A DNA stretch of 64,000 bases. Source: Novosphingobium taihuense. GTDB lineage: Bacteria; Pseudomonadota; Alphaproteobacteria; Sphingomonadales; Sphingomonadaceae. Position numbers and translations under genes: made by a program. The notes beneath the pieces are model-generated. The model saw only the letters and a program-made list of their open reading frames with translations, was not told the DNA's origin and did no database searches. Numbering within the stretch: the stretch's first letter is position 1; each line of letters opens with the position of its first letter. The DNA lies in NCBI RefSeq assembly GCF_007830315.1, contig NZ_VLKJ01000003.1:62001-126000 (forward strand). The letters are read 5' to 3'. Below, piece by piece: positions 27,855 to 37,208 of this stretch.

Positions 27855-27884
27855 CTTGTGACAAGGGCAGCTTATTGTATACAA
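27855..27884. promoter_or_regulatory. Paired palindromic operators for the FCD-GntR regulator
   Basis: TTGTATACAA at 27875-27884 is a perfect 10-bp palindrome and a typical FCD-GntR operator. CTTGTGACAAG at 27855-27865 is a second palindrome with the same half-site (TTGT/ACAA). Their centres are about 20 bases apart, two helical turns. They lie between the divergent receptor and lyase genes and cover the -35 and -10 boxes of the rightward promoter. Confidence 0.65.
27856..27883 (+). promoter_or_regulatory. Candidate promoter of the lyase-hyuAB-CoA transferase operon
   Basis: TTGTGA (27856-27861), 16-base spacer, TATACA (27878-27883). Each hexamer is embedded in one of the two palindromes, which suggests direct repression. 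The leader would be about 140 bases. On the other strand TACAAT (27874-27879) could serve the receptor gene, but its best -35 (TTGACC, 27893-27898) is only 13 bases away, so the leftward promoter is unclear. Confidence 0.5.
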
Positions 27885-28029
27885 ACCTGAGCGGTCAAGG
27901 CGCTTAAAGATGTGCACCAACGTGCAGGTTTCGACACTCCATGCGATGAGCGCAGAGTGATATTGAATACGAAGTGAGACCTATTTTGATGATCTGCCAC
28001 CTGCCCTCCTCCAGTCGCGGCCGCACGAT

Positions 28030-28944
28030 ATGAGTGCCCGGAAGGTCACTTTCGTCGAAGTCGGCCCGCGCGACGGACTGCAGAACGAGAAAACGATCAT
28101 CTCCACGGCGGACAAGCTGGAGCTGATCCGCCGCAGCATCGCTGCCGGTGCGCGCCGCATCGAAGTGAGCAGCTTCGTCAATCCCAAGCGAGTGCCACAG
28201 ATGGCCGACGCGGAGGACGTCTGCGCAGGCCTTCCGCAAACAGACGAAGTCAGCTTCATTGGGCTCGTGCTGAATGCAAAGGGTGCCGAGCGCGCCATCG
28301 CAACGGGTCGCCTTCACGAACTCGGGGCTGTGTGCGTCTCGACTGACAGCTTTTCAATCGCCAACCAGGGCCAGACCAGCGATGAATCAGTCGTCGCTGC
28401 CAAGGCGATCGTTACCATGGCCAAGGCTGCAGGCCTCAGGGGACAGGCCACCATCGGCGCATCGTTCGGCTGCCCTTTCGAAGGCGAGGTATCGGAAGAC
28501 CGCGTGGTTGCCATGGCAGCCGCGCTGGCTGAGGCCGGGCCCATCGAGGTCGCCTTGGCCGACACCATCGGCGTTGCCGATCCGGCGCACGTCTCGCGCC
28601 TCGTCCGTCGCGTGGTCGAGGCAGTTTCGCCGCTTCCGGTTCGCGTACATTTTCATAACACGCGCGGCACCGGCATCGCCAATGTCTGGGCCGCGGTTGA
28701 GGCAGGCGCATCGGTGGTCGACGCGGCGCTGGGAGGCTTGGGCGGCTGCCCCTTCGCACCGGGCGCTGCCGGCAACGTCTCAAGCGAGGATGTCATCTAC
28801 ATGCTTCACCGCGCGGGCGTGGAAACCGGCATGGACCTTGCCCAGCTTATCGAGGCCAACCGCTGGCTTTCTGGCGTGATGAGCCGTGCACTTCCTTCGA
28901 TGGTGGTCAAGGCGCCGCCGTTTCCCAAGACAGTTCAGGAGTAA
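28030..28944 (+). CDS. Hydroxymethylglutaryl-CoA lyase family protein
   Basis: 304 residues. DRE-TIM metallolyase. The full catalytic set of HMG-CoA lyases is present: GPRDGLQNE at residues 14-22 (Arg-Asp pair), the metal-binding HxH in VHFHNTRG near 202, and the cysteine in GLGGCPFAPGA near 243. Such enzymes split 3-hydroxy-3-methylglutaryl-CoA or similar branched 3-hydroxy-acyl-CoA into acetyl-CoA and a ketone or keto acid. In this operon a different branched hydroxyacyl-CoA is plausible. First gene of the operon; no strong ribosome binding site is visible before the ATG. Confidence 0.93.
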   Translation: MSARKVTFVEVGPRDGLQNEKTIISTADKLELIRRSIAAGARRIEVSSFVNPKRVPQMADAEDVCAGLPQTDEVSFIGLVLNAKGAERAIATGRLHELGAVCVSTDSFSIANQGQTSDESVVAAKAIVTMAKAAGLRGQATIGASFGCPFEGEVSEDRVVAMAAALAEAGPIEVALADTIGVADPAHVSRLVRRVVEAVSPLPVRVHFHNTRGTGIANVWAAVEAGASVVDAALGGLGGCPFAPGAAGNVSSEDVIYMLHRAGVETGMDLAQLIEANRWLSGVMSRALPSMVVKAPPFPKTVQE

Positions 28945-28951
28945 TCGAGCA

Positions 28952-31000
28952 ATGGGCTATCGCCTTGGCGTAGACGTCGGTGGCACGTTTACCGACCTCC
29001 TGCTTTTTGACACCAGCAGCAGCGCGTTCTGGCGACACAAGACGCCGTCAACTCCGCATGACAGCTCGGAGGGCATCCTCAACGGCGTGAGCGCGATCTG
29101 CGAGAAGGCGGGCATCACGCCGGGCGATGTCGATTACTTCCTCCACGGCACCACGGTCGCGACAAATGCCGTGCTTGAAGGCAAGGGCTCGCGCGTCGGC
29201 CTCGTCACGACCGAAGGCTATCGCCACATCATGCAGATTGCGCGCAGCTTCGTGCCGGGCGGGCTTGCGGGCTGGATCGTCTGGCCAAAGCCGCAGCCGC
29301 TGGCCGCGCTTGAAGATACCGTGACGATCAGGGGCCGGATGAGCGCCGGGGGCACCGAAATCCGCCCCATCGACGAAGCCGACATCCGCAGCCAGCTCTC
29401 GGTGCTGAAGGCCAACGGCGTCGAAGCCATCACCGTCAGCCTGATCAACGCCTACACCAATGGCACTCACGAAGCGCGCGTCGGCGAACTGGCGGCAGAG
29501 ATCATGCCCGGCGTGCCGGTCTCGCTCTCCCACGAAGTCCTGCCTGAAATGCAGGAGTACGAACGCACCCTGACGACGGTTGCCAACGCCGCCGTGCGCC
29601 CGGTTGTCGGCAAGTACGTCTCCAACCTGCGCTCGCGCCTTGCCGAAGCAGGCATGAACGGCAAGCTCTCGCTGCTCCGCTCCGATGGCGGTCTGATGAG
29701 CGCGCAGAAGGCCGAGGAGCACCCGGTCAACATCCTGATGTCCGGCCCTGCAGGCGGCGTCACCGGCGCGATCTGGGTTGGCCGCAATGCCGGGATCAGG
29801 AACATCCTCACCCTCGATGTCGGCGGCACCAGCACCGATGTCGCCCTGATCGAGAATCTCGAAGCCCGCCGCCAGCGCACCACCGAAGTGGGCCACCTCT
29901 CCGTCCGTGCCTCGGCATTGGACGTGAAGACGGTAGGCGCAGGCGGCGGTTCGATCGCCTATGTTCCTGAGCTGACAAGAGCCCTTCGGGTCGGGCCGCA
30001 GAGCGCAGGAGCCGTGCCGGGGCCGGTCGCCTATGGAAAAGGCGGCACCTTGCCCACGGTGACCGACGCGAATGTCGTGCTCGGCTACCTTCCCGAGAAC
30101 CTATTGGGCGGCACTTTCAATCTTGACCGCGAAGGCGCGAAGAAGGCGGTGCAGACCATCGCCGATGCGCTCGGCATCGACCTCATGGCCGCTGCGCGCG
30201 GGATCATCGATATCGTCAACGAGAACATGTTTGGCGCGCTTCGCATGATCTCGGTCCAGCAAGGCTACGACCCGCGCGACTTCGCGCTGATGGGCTTTGG
30301 CGGCGCAGGACCGCTTCACGTGAATGCGGTCGCCCGCCTTATGGGCAGCTGGCCCGCGATCTCGCCGGTCAGCCCCGGCGTGCTCTGCGCCCTCGGCGAT
30401 GCGACGACGCGGATGCGCACCGAAACCGCGCGCTCGTTCAGCCGTCTCGCTAGCCAGACCGAAGCAGCCGACCTCATCGCCATCCTCGACGAGATGGCAG
30501 CGCAGACCCGCGCCGAGCTGCTCGCCGATGGCGTGCCCGAGGATGAGATCAGCACCGCCTTTGAAGTCGACGTGCGCTATGCCGGACAAGCCTTCGAAGT
30601 GCCGCTGACGATTACGCCCGATGTGCTCACCGCCGATGGCATCGCCGGGATACTCGCCCGCTTCGATGCCGAGCACAAACGCCTGTTCACCTTCAACATG
30701 GACACCCCGCACGAGATCGTGAACCTGCGCGCAGTCGCCATGGGCCGCGCGCTCGATCTGCCGGCAGCAGAACTCGAGAAGGGCGACGGCAATCCCATCG
30801 CCGCCAGAATGCGCGACCACACCTTGTGGATGGACGGGCGCGAACAGGCCGCGGTGATCTATGAACGCAGCAAGTTGCGCGCCGGGGACGTGATCCCGGG
30901 TCCCGCCATCGTCTGCGAGATGGACTCGACGACGCTGATCGAGAGCGGCTGTGTCGGCACTGTCGACCATGTCGGCAACATCCTGATCAATCTGGCCTGA
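28952..31000 (+). CDS. hyuA: Hydantoinase/oxoprolinase A-subunit family (HyuA)
   Basis: 682 residues. Start MGYRLGVDVGGTFTD, seven bases after the lyase stop, with GGAG upstream; the ORF extends further but without family sequence. Phosphate-binding DVGGTFTDLLLF at the N-terminus and a second such loop LDVGGTSTDVALIE near 290 show the ASKHA-type ATP site; GFGGAGPLHVNAVA near 450 is a family hallmark. ATP-dependent relatives are N-methylhydantoinase, 5-oxoprolinase and the acetone/acetophenone carboxylase subunits. The type of substrate (lactam, hydantoin or ketone) cannot be assigned from sequence. Confidence 0.92.
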   Translation: MGYRLGVDVGGTFTDLLLFDTSSSAFWRHKTPSTPHDSSEGILNGVSAICEKAGITPGDVDYFLHGTTVATNAVLEGKGSRVGLVTTEGYRHIMQIARSFVPGGLAGWIVWPKPQPLAALEDTVTIRGRMSAGGTEIRPIDEADIRSQLSVLKANGVEAITVSLINAYTNGTHEARVGELAAEIMPGVPVSLSHEVLPEMQEYERTLTTVANAAVRPVVGKYVSNLRSRLAEAGMNGKLSLLRSDGGLMSAQKAEEHPVNILMSGPAGGVTGAIWVGRNAGIRNILTLDVGGTSTDVALIENLEARRQRTTEVGHLSVRASALDVKTVGAGGGSIAYVPELTRALRVGPQSAGAVPGPVAYGKGGTLPTVTDANVVLGYLPENLLGGTFNLDREGAKKAVQTIADALGIDLMAAARGIIDIVNENMFGALRMISVQQGYDPRDFALMGFGGAGPLHVNAVARLMGSWPAISPVSPGVLCALGDATTRMRTETARSFSRLASQTEAADLIAILDEMAAQTRAELLADGVPEDEISTAFEVDVRYAGQAFEVPLTITPDVLTADGIAGILARFDAEHKRLFTFNMDTPHEIVNLRAVAMGRALDLPAAELEKGDGNPIAARMRDHTLWMDGREQAAVIYERSKLRAGDVIPGPAIVCEMDSTTLIESGCVGTVDHVGNILINLA

Positions 31001-31011
31001 GGGAGCGAGAC

Positions 31012-32898
31012 ATGCCTGCAGCCATCGTCCAGACCAACGACAAGCCTTTCGAACGCGTTTCCATCGACCCGGTTACGCTCGACATAATCGAGAACGCGCT
31101 GCGCAACGCCCGCATCGAGATGGACGCGACGCTCGTGCGCACCGCGATGTCTCCCGGCATCCGCGAGCAGGGCGACGCCTTCCCGCTGATCGCCGATCAC
31201 ACCGGCAAGATGATTGTCGGTCAGTTCGGCTCATTCATCGGCGGCTTCCTCGAGAACTACGAGGGCACGCTCGAGGACGGCGACATGATCTTCCTGTCCG
31301 ATCCCTACTCGGTCGGAGGCGCGATCAGCCACTCGAACGACTGGCTCGTGCTGCTGCCCGTGTTCAAGGACGGCAGGCTCATCGCCTATACCTCGATGTT
31401 CGGCCACCAGTCCGACATCGGCGGCAAGGTCGTCGGCTCTATGCCGATCAACGCCCGCTCGATCTTCGAGGAAGGCGTGCGCATCCCGCCAGTCAAGATC
31501 TGGAAGAGGGGCGAGTATAACGAGGACCTCATCCGCCTCGTCATGCACCAGACGCGCAAGCCCGACTGGTGCGCGGCAGACCTCAACGCACTCATCGCCG
31601 CATGCCGCGTCGCCGCACGTCGCGTAATCGAGATGGCAGAGCGCTTTGGCGATGATGTCTATGTCTCGGCATGCCAAGAACTCCTCGCCCGCAACCACCG
31701 CGCGATGAAGGCGCTGGTCGGCATGGCGATTGCCGAGGAGCCGGTAAGCTTCGAGGACTACATCTGCGACGACGGCATGGGCTTCGGCCCTTACAAGATC
31801 AAATGCACGATGTGGCGCGAGGGGGAGAAGGTCATCCTCGATTTCGCAGGCACCGACCCGCAGTCGGTCGCCTCGATCAACTTCTTCCTCAACGAGAACA
31901 TGTTCAAGATGTTCTTCGGCATCTACATGATCATGGTCTTCGACCCGCAGATCCTGTTCAATGACGGATTCTACGACCTGATCGACGTGCGCATTCCCGA
32001 AGGATCGCTGCTGAAGCCAAAATTCCCGGCAGCGCTTTCGGGCCGCACCCATGCGCTGGGCCGCATCTTCGATATCCTCGGCGGTCTCCTCGGCCAGAAA
32101 ACCCCGGAATTCCTCAATGCTGCCGGGTTCTCCTCATCCCCGCACTTGTTCTATGCCGGCAATGACGAACGTACAGGCAAGAATGGTGACTGGTTCCAGC
32201 TGTTTCAGATCGGCTTCGGCGGCATTCCGGGGCGACCGATGGGCGATGGTCCGGATGGCCACTCGCTCTGGCCGGGCTTCACCAACGTGCCCAACGAGTT
32301 CCTCGAACGCTACTTCCCGATGGTGATCGAGCGTTACGAGTGCGAACCGGATTCGGGCGGCGCGGGGCTGCATCGCGGCGGCAATGGCATTCGCATGACC
32401 TATCGCTTCCTGTCGAAGGGCACGATCGCCATCCACGACGACCGCTGGTTCGTGCCGCCATGGGGCGTCAACGGTGGCGAGCCGGGCGCGCGGGCACGCA
32501 AGATCCTCGAAAAACCGGATGGCACCCAGACCATTGTCGGCAACAAGGTGGAAGACCTCGACGTGGAAGCGGGCGACATCCTGCACTTCATCACCTGGGG
32601 TGGCGGCGGCTGGGGCGACCCGCTCGATCGCGATCCCGCGCTGGTGGCCAAGGAAATCGTGCAGGGGCTCGTCACACCGCAAGGCGCTCTTGCTTATGGC
32701 GTGGTTGCCGATGACCTTGGAACGGTCAATCTCGCGGAGACCGAAGCCCTGCGCGCGCGCCAGCGAGCAGAGCGAGGCGAGCTACCGTTGTTCAACTATG
32801 GCCCCGGCATCGAAACACTCCGCGCGAACTGCAAAGCGGAAACCGGCCTGCCTGCTCCCATCCAACCCGAATGGCCGCTACTGGAGGCGGCGGAATGA
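31012..32898 (+). CDS. hyuB: Hydantoinase/oxoprolinase B-subunit family (HyuB)
   Basis: 628 residues with GAGGGAGCGAGAC before the ATG. Partner of the A subunit. Seen: DPVTLDIIENALRNARIEMDATLVRTAMSPGIREQGD, LSDPYSVGGAISHSNDW near 100, KPDWCAADLNALIAA near 183, FAGTDPQSVASINF near 283, and the Gly-rich end SGGAGLHRGGNGIRMTY...TWGGGGWGDPLDRDP. It is slightly longer than typical N-methylhydantoinase B chains. Together with the 682-residue A chain it is closer in layout to two-chain hydantoinases than to the three-chain acetone carboxylase, because no gamma-type subunit is present. Confidence 0.92.
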   Translation: MPAAIVQTNDKPFERVSIDPVTLDIIENALRNARIEMDATLVRTAMSPGIREQGDAFPLIADHTGKMIVGQFGSFIGGFLENYEGTLEDGDMIFLSDPYSVGGAISHSNDWLVLLPVFKDGRLIAYTSMFGHQSDIGGKVVGSMPINARSIFEEGVRIPPVKIWKRGEYNEDLIRLVMHQTRKPDWCAADLNALIAACRVAARRVIEMAERFGDDVYVSACQELLARNHRAMKALVGMAIAEEPVSFEDYICDDGMGFGPYKIKCTMWREGEKVILDFAGTDPQSVASINFFLNENMFKMFFGIYMIMVFDPQILFNDGFYDLIDVRIPEGSLLKPKFPAALSGRTHALGRIFDILGGLLGQKTPEFLNAAGFSSSPHLFYAGNDERTGKNGDWFQLFQIGFGGIPGRPMGDGPDGHSLWPGFTNVPNEFLERYFPMVIERYECEPDSGGAGLHRGGNGIRMTYRFLSKGTIAIHDDRWFVPPWGVNGGEPGARARKILEKPDGTQTIVGNKVEDLDVEAGDILHFITWGGGGWGDPLDRDPALVAKEIVQGLVTPQGALAYGVVADDLGTVNLAETEALRARQRAERGELPLFNYGPGIETLRANCKAETGLPAPIQPEWPLLEAAE

Positions 32899-34097
32899 CC
32901 ATGGCATCTGAAAATCCCGGCGCTCTGAGAAATATTCGTGTCGTGGAACTCGGACAGTTGCTTGCTGGCCCGTTCTGCGGCCAGCTGCTGGGCGACATGG
33001 GCGCAGACGTGATCAAGGTCGAACCGCCCGTGACTGGCGATCCCATGCGCGAGTGGGGGCAGGGGTCCGAGAAAGTCCAGTGGGAAGTCATCGCGCGCAA
33101 CAAGCGCTCGGTCAGTGCCAACTTGCGCGTTCCTGAAGGTCAGGCGCTGGTGAAGAAGCTGATCGCCCACGCTGATGTGGTGATTGAAAACTTCAAGCCC
33201 GGTACGATGGAGAAGTGGGGACTCGGCCCAGACGTTCTCCTTGCCGAAAAGCCCGACCTGATCATCGCGCGCATGTCAGGCTACGGCCAGACCGGCCCCT
33301 ATTCGGACCGTGCAGGCTTTGGCGGAATTGGCGAGGCCATGGGCGGATGGCGCTACATCGTCGGCGAGCCTGACCGCGCGCCAAGCCGCATGGGCGTCTC
33401 CATCGGCGATACGCTCACCGCAACCTATGGCTGCATGGGCGTTCTCGCCGCGCTGCACGAACGCGCGCAGACCGGGCGGGGACAGGTGATCGACGCCGCG
33501 CTCTATGAATCCGTGCTGCAGGTGATGGAAGGGCTGGTGCCCGAATATGACCGGATGGGCCTGATCCGCGAACGCTCAGGCTCCGTCCTCAAGGGCATTG
33601 CGCCATCCAACGTCTACTCATGCAGGGACGGCGAATTCATGATCGGGGCCAACAAGGACTCGCTCTGGAAGCGGCTCGCCAGTGCCATGGGCCGCCCCGA
33701 ACTCGGCGACGATCCGCGCTATGCCACGCACCTTGCCCGCGGCGAGAACCAGGACGAGCTTGATGAACTGATCAACCAGTGGACCCGCACCCTGACGGTT
33801 GACGAAGTCGACGCGCTGATGATCGAACATTCGATACCCGCAGGCCGCGTCTATCGCGCGCCCGACATGCTGGCCGACCCGCACTTTCAGGCGCGCGAGG
33901 CGATCATCGAGGTTGAAACCGAGCGTTTCGGTCCGCTCAAGATGCAGTCGAGCTTCCCCAAGTTGTCCGCCACCCCGGGCACCGTGCGACGCGCCGCCCC
34001 GTCCAGGGTCGGGCAGCACAATGCCGAGGTTTACGGCGAGTTGCTGGGCCTTGGCGAAGCGGATCTGGCGCAGATGGCTGCAAACGGAGTGATCTGA
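32895..34097 (+). CDS. CaiB/BaiF family CoA-transferase
   Basis: 400 residues (family III CoA-transferase). ATG 32895 overlaps the hyuB stop (ATGA) and is preceded by GGAGGCGGCGGA. Family blocks: VVELGQLLAGPFCGQLLGDMGADVIKVEPP at the N-terminus, IARNKRSVSANLR, KPDLIIARMSGYGQTGPYSD near 130. The Asp in SIGDTLTATYG (near 175) aligns with the catalytic aspartate of formyl-CoA transferase. It moves CoA from a donor thioester to an acid, which fits making the acyl-CoA that the lyase would split. Last gene of the operon; a GGAGGGGTTAGG-containing hairpin follows. Confidence 0.93.
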   Translation: MTMASENPGALRNIRVVELGQLLAGPFCGQLLGDMGADVIKVEPPVTGDPMREWGQGSEKVQWEVIARNKRSVSANLRVPEGQALVKKLIAHADVVIENFKPGTMEKWGLGPDVLLAEKPDLIIARMSGYGQTGPYSDRAGFGGIGEAMGGWRYIVGEPDRAPSRMGVSIGDTLTATYGCMGVLAALHERAQTGRGQVIDAALYESVLQVMEGLVPEYDRMGLIRERSGSVLKGIAPSNVYSCRDGEFMIGANKDSLWKRLASAMGRPELGDDPRYATHLARGENQDELDELINQWTRTLTVDEVDALMIEHSIPAGRVYRAPDMLADPHFQAREAIIEVETERFGPLKMQSSFPKLSATPGTVRRAAPSRVGQHNAEVYGELLGLGEADLAQMAANGVI

Positions 34098-34110
34098 ACA
34101 ACTGCCGCTG

Positions 34111-34155
34111 GCCCACCCACAACCCTCCCGCAGGCAGGAGGGGTTAGGGGTGGGC
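34111..34155. repeat. Palindromic extragenic repeat between CoA-transferase and purD
   Basis: GCCCACCC (34111-34118) pairs with GGGTGGGC (34148-34155), continuing inward through AACCCTCC and GGAGGGGTT with one bulged base. It contains GGAGGGGTTAGG, shared exactly with the repeat at 62044. It sits between convergent genes and could act as a two-way terminator, although no T run is seen. Confidence 0.6.
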
Positions 34156-34207
34156 ATTCGCCGACAGGCGAACAAGGGCGCTACAGACACGCAGCGCCAA
34201 CCAACTT

Positions 34208-35494
34208 TCAGTCCCCCGATTCTTCCCGCTCGATCTCGCGCCAGCCGATGTCGCGACGGCAGAAGCCTTCCGGAAAGCTGATCGCATCGACCGCCGCATA
34301 GGCCGCGTCGCGCGCTGCCTTCACGCTCGGCCCCTTGGCCGTCACGTTGAGAACGCGCCCGCCATTGGCCGAAAGCACGCCATCGGCCGAAAGTGAGGTT
34401 CCTGCGTGGAACACCTTCGCTCCGTTCGTTTCGGCTGCCGGAATCTGATCAATCCGCCCGCCCTTCTTCGGCGTTCCGGGATAGCCTTCCGCCGCCATGA
34501 CGACAGTCATCGCCACCTCGTTCGAAAAGCGCGGGCTGGCGATGCTCGAGAGCTTGTTGTCGGCACAGGCCAGCAGCAGTTCGACGAGATCGCTTTCCAG
34601 TCGCATCATCAGCACTTGGCACTCGGGATCCCCGAAGCGCGCGTTGTACTCGATCAGCTTCGGCCCATGCTCGGTGAGCATGAGCCCGGCATAGAGCACG
34701 CCGGAATAGGGCATGCCTTCGTCAGCCATGGTCTTCACCGTCGGCGCGATGATCCGCGAGAGCACTTGCGCTTCGAGCTCGGGCGTCAGCACCCGCGCCG
34801 GGCTGTAGGCACCCATGCCGCCGGTATTGGGGCCTGTATCGCCATCGCCCACGCGCTTGTGATCCTGGGCGGAACCGAACGGCAAGATCGTCGCGCCGTC
34901 GGTCAGCGCGAAGAAGCTGGCTTCCTCGCCGGTCATGAATTCCTCGATGACGACTTCGGCCCCGGCAGAGCCGAATGCGCCATCGAACATGTCTTCGACC
35001 GCAGCCTCGGCCTCGGCCATGGTCATCGCCACGACCACACCCTTGCCCGCCGCGAGTCCATCAGCCTTGATCACCACCGGTGCGCCGAAATCCTTCAGGG
35101 CTGCACGCGCTTCTTCCAGCGACTTCGTGCGCACATAACCTGCCGTCGGAATGTCAGCCCGTGCGCAAAGGTCCTTGGTGAAACCCTTCGAACCCTCAAG
35201 TTGCGCCGCCACACGGCTCGGCCCGAACACCGAAAAGCCTGCTGCGCGCAGCGAATCTGTCAGGCCGTCCACCAGCGGGGCTTCCGGGCCGACCACAACA
35301 AGGCCGATGCGGTGCGTCTCGCAGAACGTCACTACGGCGGCATGGTCGGTCAGGTCCAGCGCCACCACATCGGCATGTTGCGCGATACCGGGGTTGCCAG
35401 TTGCCGCATAGAGCTTGCCCGCCAGCGGCGATTGGGCCAGTTTCCAGCTGAGGGCATGTTCGCGCCCACCCGATCCCAACAGCAGGATATTCAT
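34208..35494 (-). CDS. purD: Phosphoribosylamine-glycine ligase
   Basis: 428 residues, usual length. ATP-grasp enzyme that makes GAR in purine synthesis. N-terminal [21 protein letters not shown] fixes the start; [44 protein letters not shown] and [19 protein letters not shown] show the catalytic core. GGAAGGG precedes the ATG on the minus strand and lies inside the opposite xseA coding region. Its start codon and that of xseA share bases 35493-35494. Confidence 0.97.
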   Translation of the reverse strand: MNILLLGSGGREHALSWKLAQSPLAGKLYAATGNPGIAQHADVVALDLTDHAAVVTFCETHRIGLVVVGPEAPLVDGLTDSLRAAGFSVFGPSRVAAQLEGSKGFTKDLCARADIPTAGYVRTKSLEEARAALKDFGAPVVIKADGLAAGKGVVVAMTMAEAEAAVEDMFDGAFGSAGAEVVIEEFMTGEEASFFALTDGATILPFGSAQDHKRVGDGDTGPNTGGMGAYSPARVLTPELEAQVLSRIIAPTVKTMADEGMPYSGVLYAGLMLTEHGPKLIEYNARFGDPECQVLMMRLESDLVELLLACADNKLSSIASPRFSNEVAMTVVMAAEGYPGTPKKGGRIDQIPAAETNGAKVFHAGTSLSADGVLSANGGRVLNVTAKGPSVKAARDAAYAAVDAISFPEGFCRRDIGWREIEREESGD

Positions 35495-36971
35495 GGCATT
35501 CCCTTCCGCGCCCTATGACGACGACGATACAAATGGCTCGGGCGGGCTCCTAGCGAGGGAATCGGCTGGCGACAACGCTCCGGCCCTGTCGATCTCCGAG
35601 ATTTCCGCGCTTCTGAAGCGCACGGTCGAGGACCGGTTCGGCTTCGTGCGCGTGCGCGGCGAGCTTTCGGGCGTGAAGCGCGCGGCCTCCGGCCACCTCT
35701 ATGTCAGCCTCAAGGACGAGAGCGCGCGGCTTGATGGCGTGATGTGGCGCGGCAATGTGCAGCGCCTGAACTTCCGGCCCGAGGACGGCGTCGAGGTCAT
35801 CGCCACGGGCAAGCTGACCACCTATCCCGGTCGCTCGAACTACCAGATCGTGATCGACCGCATGGAAATTGCTGGCGAAGGCGCGCTGCTCGCCCTGCTC
35901 GCCAAGCTCAAGGCGCGGCTCGAGTCCGAGGGTCTGTTCGATCCTGCGCACAAGAAGCCCCTGCCCTTCCTGCCCCGCGTGATCGGTGTTGTCACCTCGC
36001 CCACGGGCGCTGTCATCCGCGACATCCTCCACCGCCTGTCCGACCGCTTCCCCACCCGCGTCGTCGTCTGGCCGGTGCTGGTGCAGGGCCAGGGCGCGGG
36101 CGCGCAGATCGCCAATGCGGTGCGGGGCTTCTCCGCCCTGCCCGAAGGTGGACCGATCCCGCGCCCAGATCTCGTGATCGTCGCACGCGGCGGTGGCTCG
36201 ATCGAAGACCTGTGGTGCTTCAACGAAGAAGAGGTCGTCCGCGCCGTCGCTGACTGCACCATCCCGATCATCAGCGCCGTGGGCCACGAGACCGACACGA
36301 CGCTATGCGATTTCGCGGCAGACCTGCGCGCGCCAACCCCCACGGCCGCCGCCGAGCTCGCCGTGCCGGTGCAGGCCGAGCTTGCCGCCTTCGTCGCCGA
36401 TCTCAACGCCCGCCAGCGTCGCGCGCTCGCCCGCCAGCTCGCTCAATCGAAGGAGCGCCTCGAAGCGCGCAGCCAGCGCCTGCCCCAGCCACAAGCGCTG
36501 CTGCAGGGACAGGCCCAGCGCGTCGATGATCTGGCCGAGCGCCTGCGCCGCGCCCTGCTCCATCGCACCGAGATCGCCGGATCGCTCCTCGCCCGCCACG
36601 CCGGAGCGCTGCGTCCTGCCCTGCTCACCGCCCGCGTCGAGCGCGAAGCCGAGCGCCTTGCCGCCCGCCGCCTGCGCCCAGAAGTCCTGCTCCAACGCAT
36701 CGAACATGCGCGCGGCAAGGTCGATGCGCTCGATCGCCTGCGCAAATCGCTCAATCCCGAAGCCCCGCTCGAACGCGGCTACGTGCTGGTGACCGACCGC
36801 AACGGCGACCTCGTCAAGGACAGGGCCACGGCTGCACAGCGCGCCGCCCTCACGCTCAAGTTTGCCGATGGCACGCTCGACGTCAGCACGAGCGAAGCAG
36901 CGTCACAGCCGCGTCCTGCGTCCAAACCGCGCCCCCCTGCGACACCCGGCACGCAGCAGGAATTGTTCTGA
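35493..36971 (+). CDS. xseA: Exodeoxyribonuclease VII large subunit
   Basis: 492 residues from ATG 35493 with AGGA five bases before. OB-fold nucleic-acid binding domain near 30-130 ([27 protein letters not shown]), catalytic region with [16 protein letters not shown] and [45 protein letters not shown], then a long Arg/Gln/Glu-rich coiled coil from about 290 to 430. Degrades single-stranded DNA with the small subunit XseB, which is not in the window. A further upstream ATG (35415) gives a longer but unlikely N-terminus. Confidence 0.95.
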   Translation: MAFPSAPYDDDDTNGSGGLLARESAGDNAPALSISEISALLKRTVEDRFGFVRVRGELSGVKRAASGHLYVSLKDESARLDGVMWRGNVQRLNFRPEDGVEVIATGKLTTYPGRSNYQIVIDRMEIAGEGALLALLAKLKARLESEGLFDPAHKKPLPFLPRVIGVVTSPTGAVIRDILHRLSDRFPTRVVVWPVLVQGQGAGAQIANAVRGFSALPEGGPIPRPDLVIVARGGGSIEDLWCFNEEEVVRAVADCTIPIISAVGHETDTTLCDFAADLRAPTPTAAAELAVPVQAELAAFVADLNARQRRALARQLAQSKERLEARSQRLPQPQALLQGQAQRVDDLAERLRRALLHRTEIAGSLLARHAGALRPALLTARVEREAERLAARRLRPEVLLQRIEHARGKVDALDRLRKSLNPEAPLERGYVLVTDRNGDLVKDRATAAQRAALTLKFADGTLDVSTSEAASQPRPASKPRPPATPGTQQELF

Positions 36972-36997
36972 AGCGCGCGAGCGACTACATTGCCCTC

Positions 36998-37198
36998 ATG
37001 CTGATGTCCCAATCCGGCCGCCTCGCGCGCCTGCACTACCTTTCCGGCTCCTTCCGCCAGCTCTCGGGCGGTGACCACGTGATCTGCGCGGTCTCGGGCG
37101 AGAAGATTCCGCTCGATGCCCTGCGCTACTGGTGTGCGCAGCGGCAGGAAGCCTACGCCACCGCCGAAATCTCCACTCGCCGCCACCTCGAAGGGTGA
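36998..37198 (+). CDS. DUF2093 family small protein
   Basis: 66 residues. The core LHYLSGSFRQLSGGDHVICAV-GEKIPLDALRYWCAQRQEAYAT matches DUF2093, an alphaproteobacterial family of unknown function often encoded beside xseA. A single Cys pair (VICAV and YWCAQ) might bind metal. ATG 36998 and 37004 are both possible starts. It follows xseA by 26 bases and precedes the M23 peptidase by ten. Confidence 0.85.
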   Translation: MLMSQSGRLARLHYLSGSFRQLSGGDHVICAVSGEKIPLDALRYWCAQRQEAYATAEISTRRHLEG

Positions 37199-37208
37199 GG
37201 TTCTGCCG

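Noticed and set aside
27874..27898. Leftward TonB receptor promoter TTGACC ... TACAAT
   Set aside because: The spacing between the boxes is about 13 bases, too short for a sigma-70 promoter; left unassigned.
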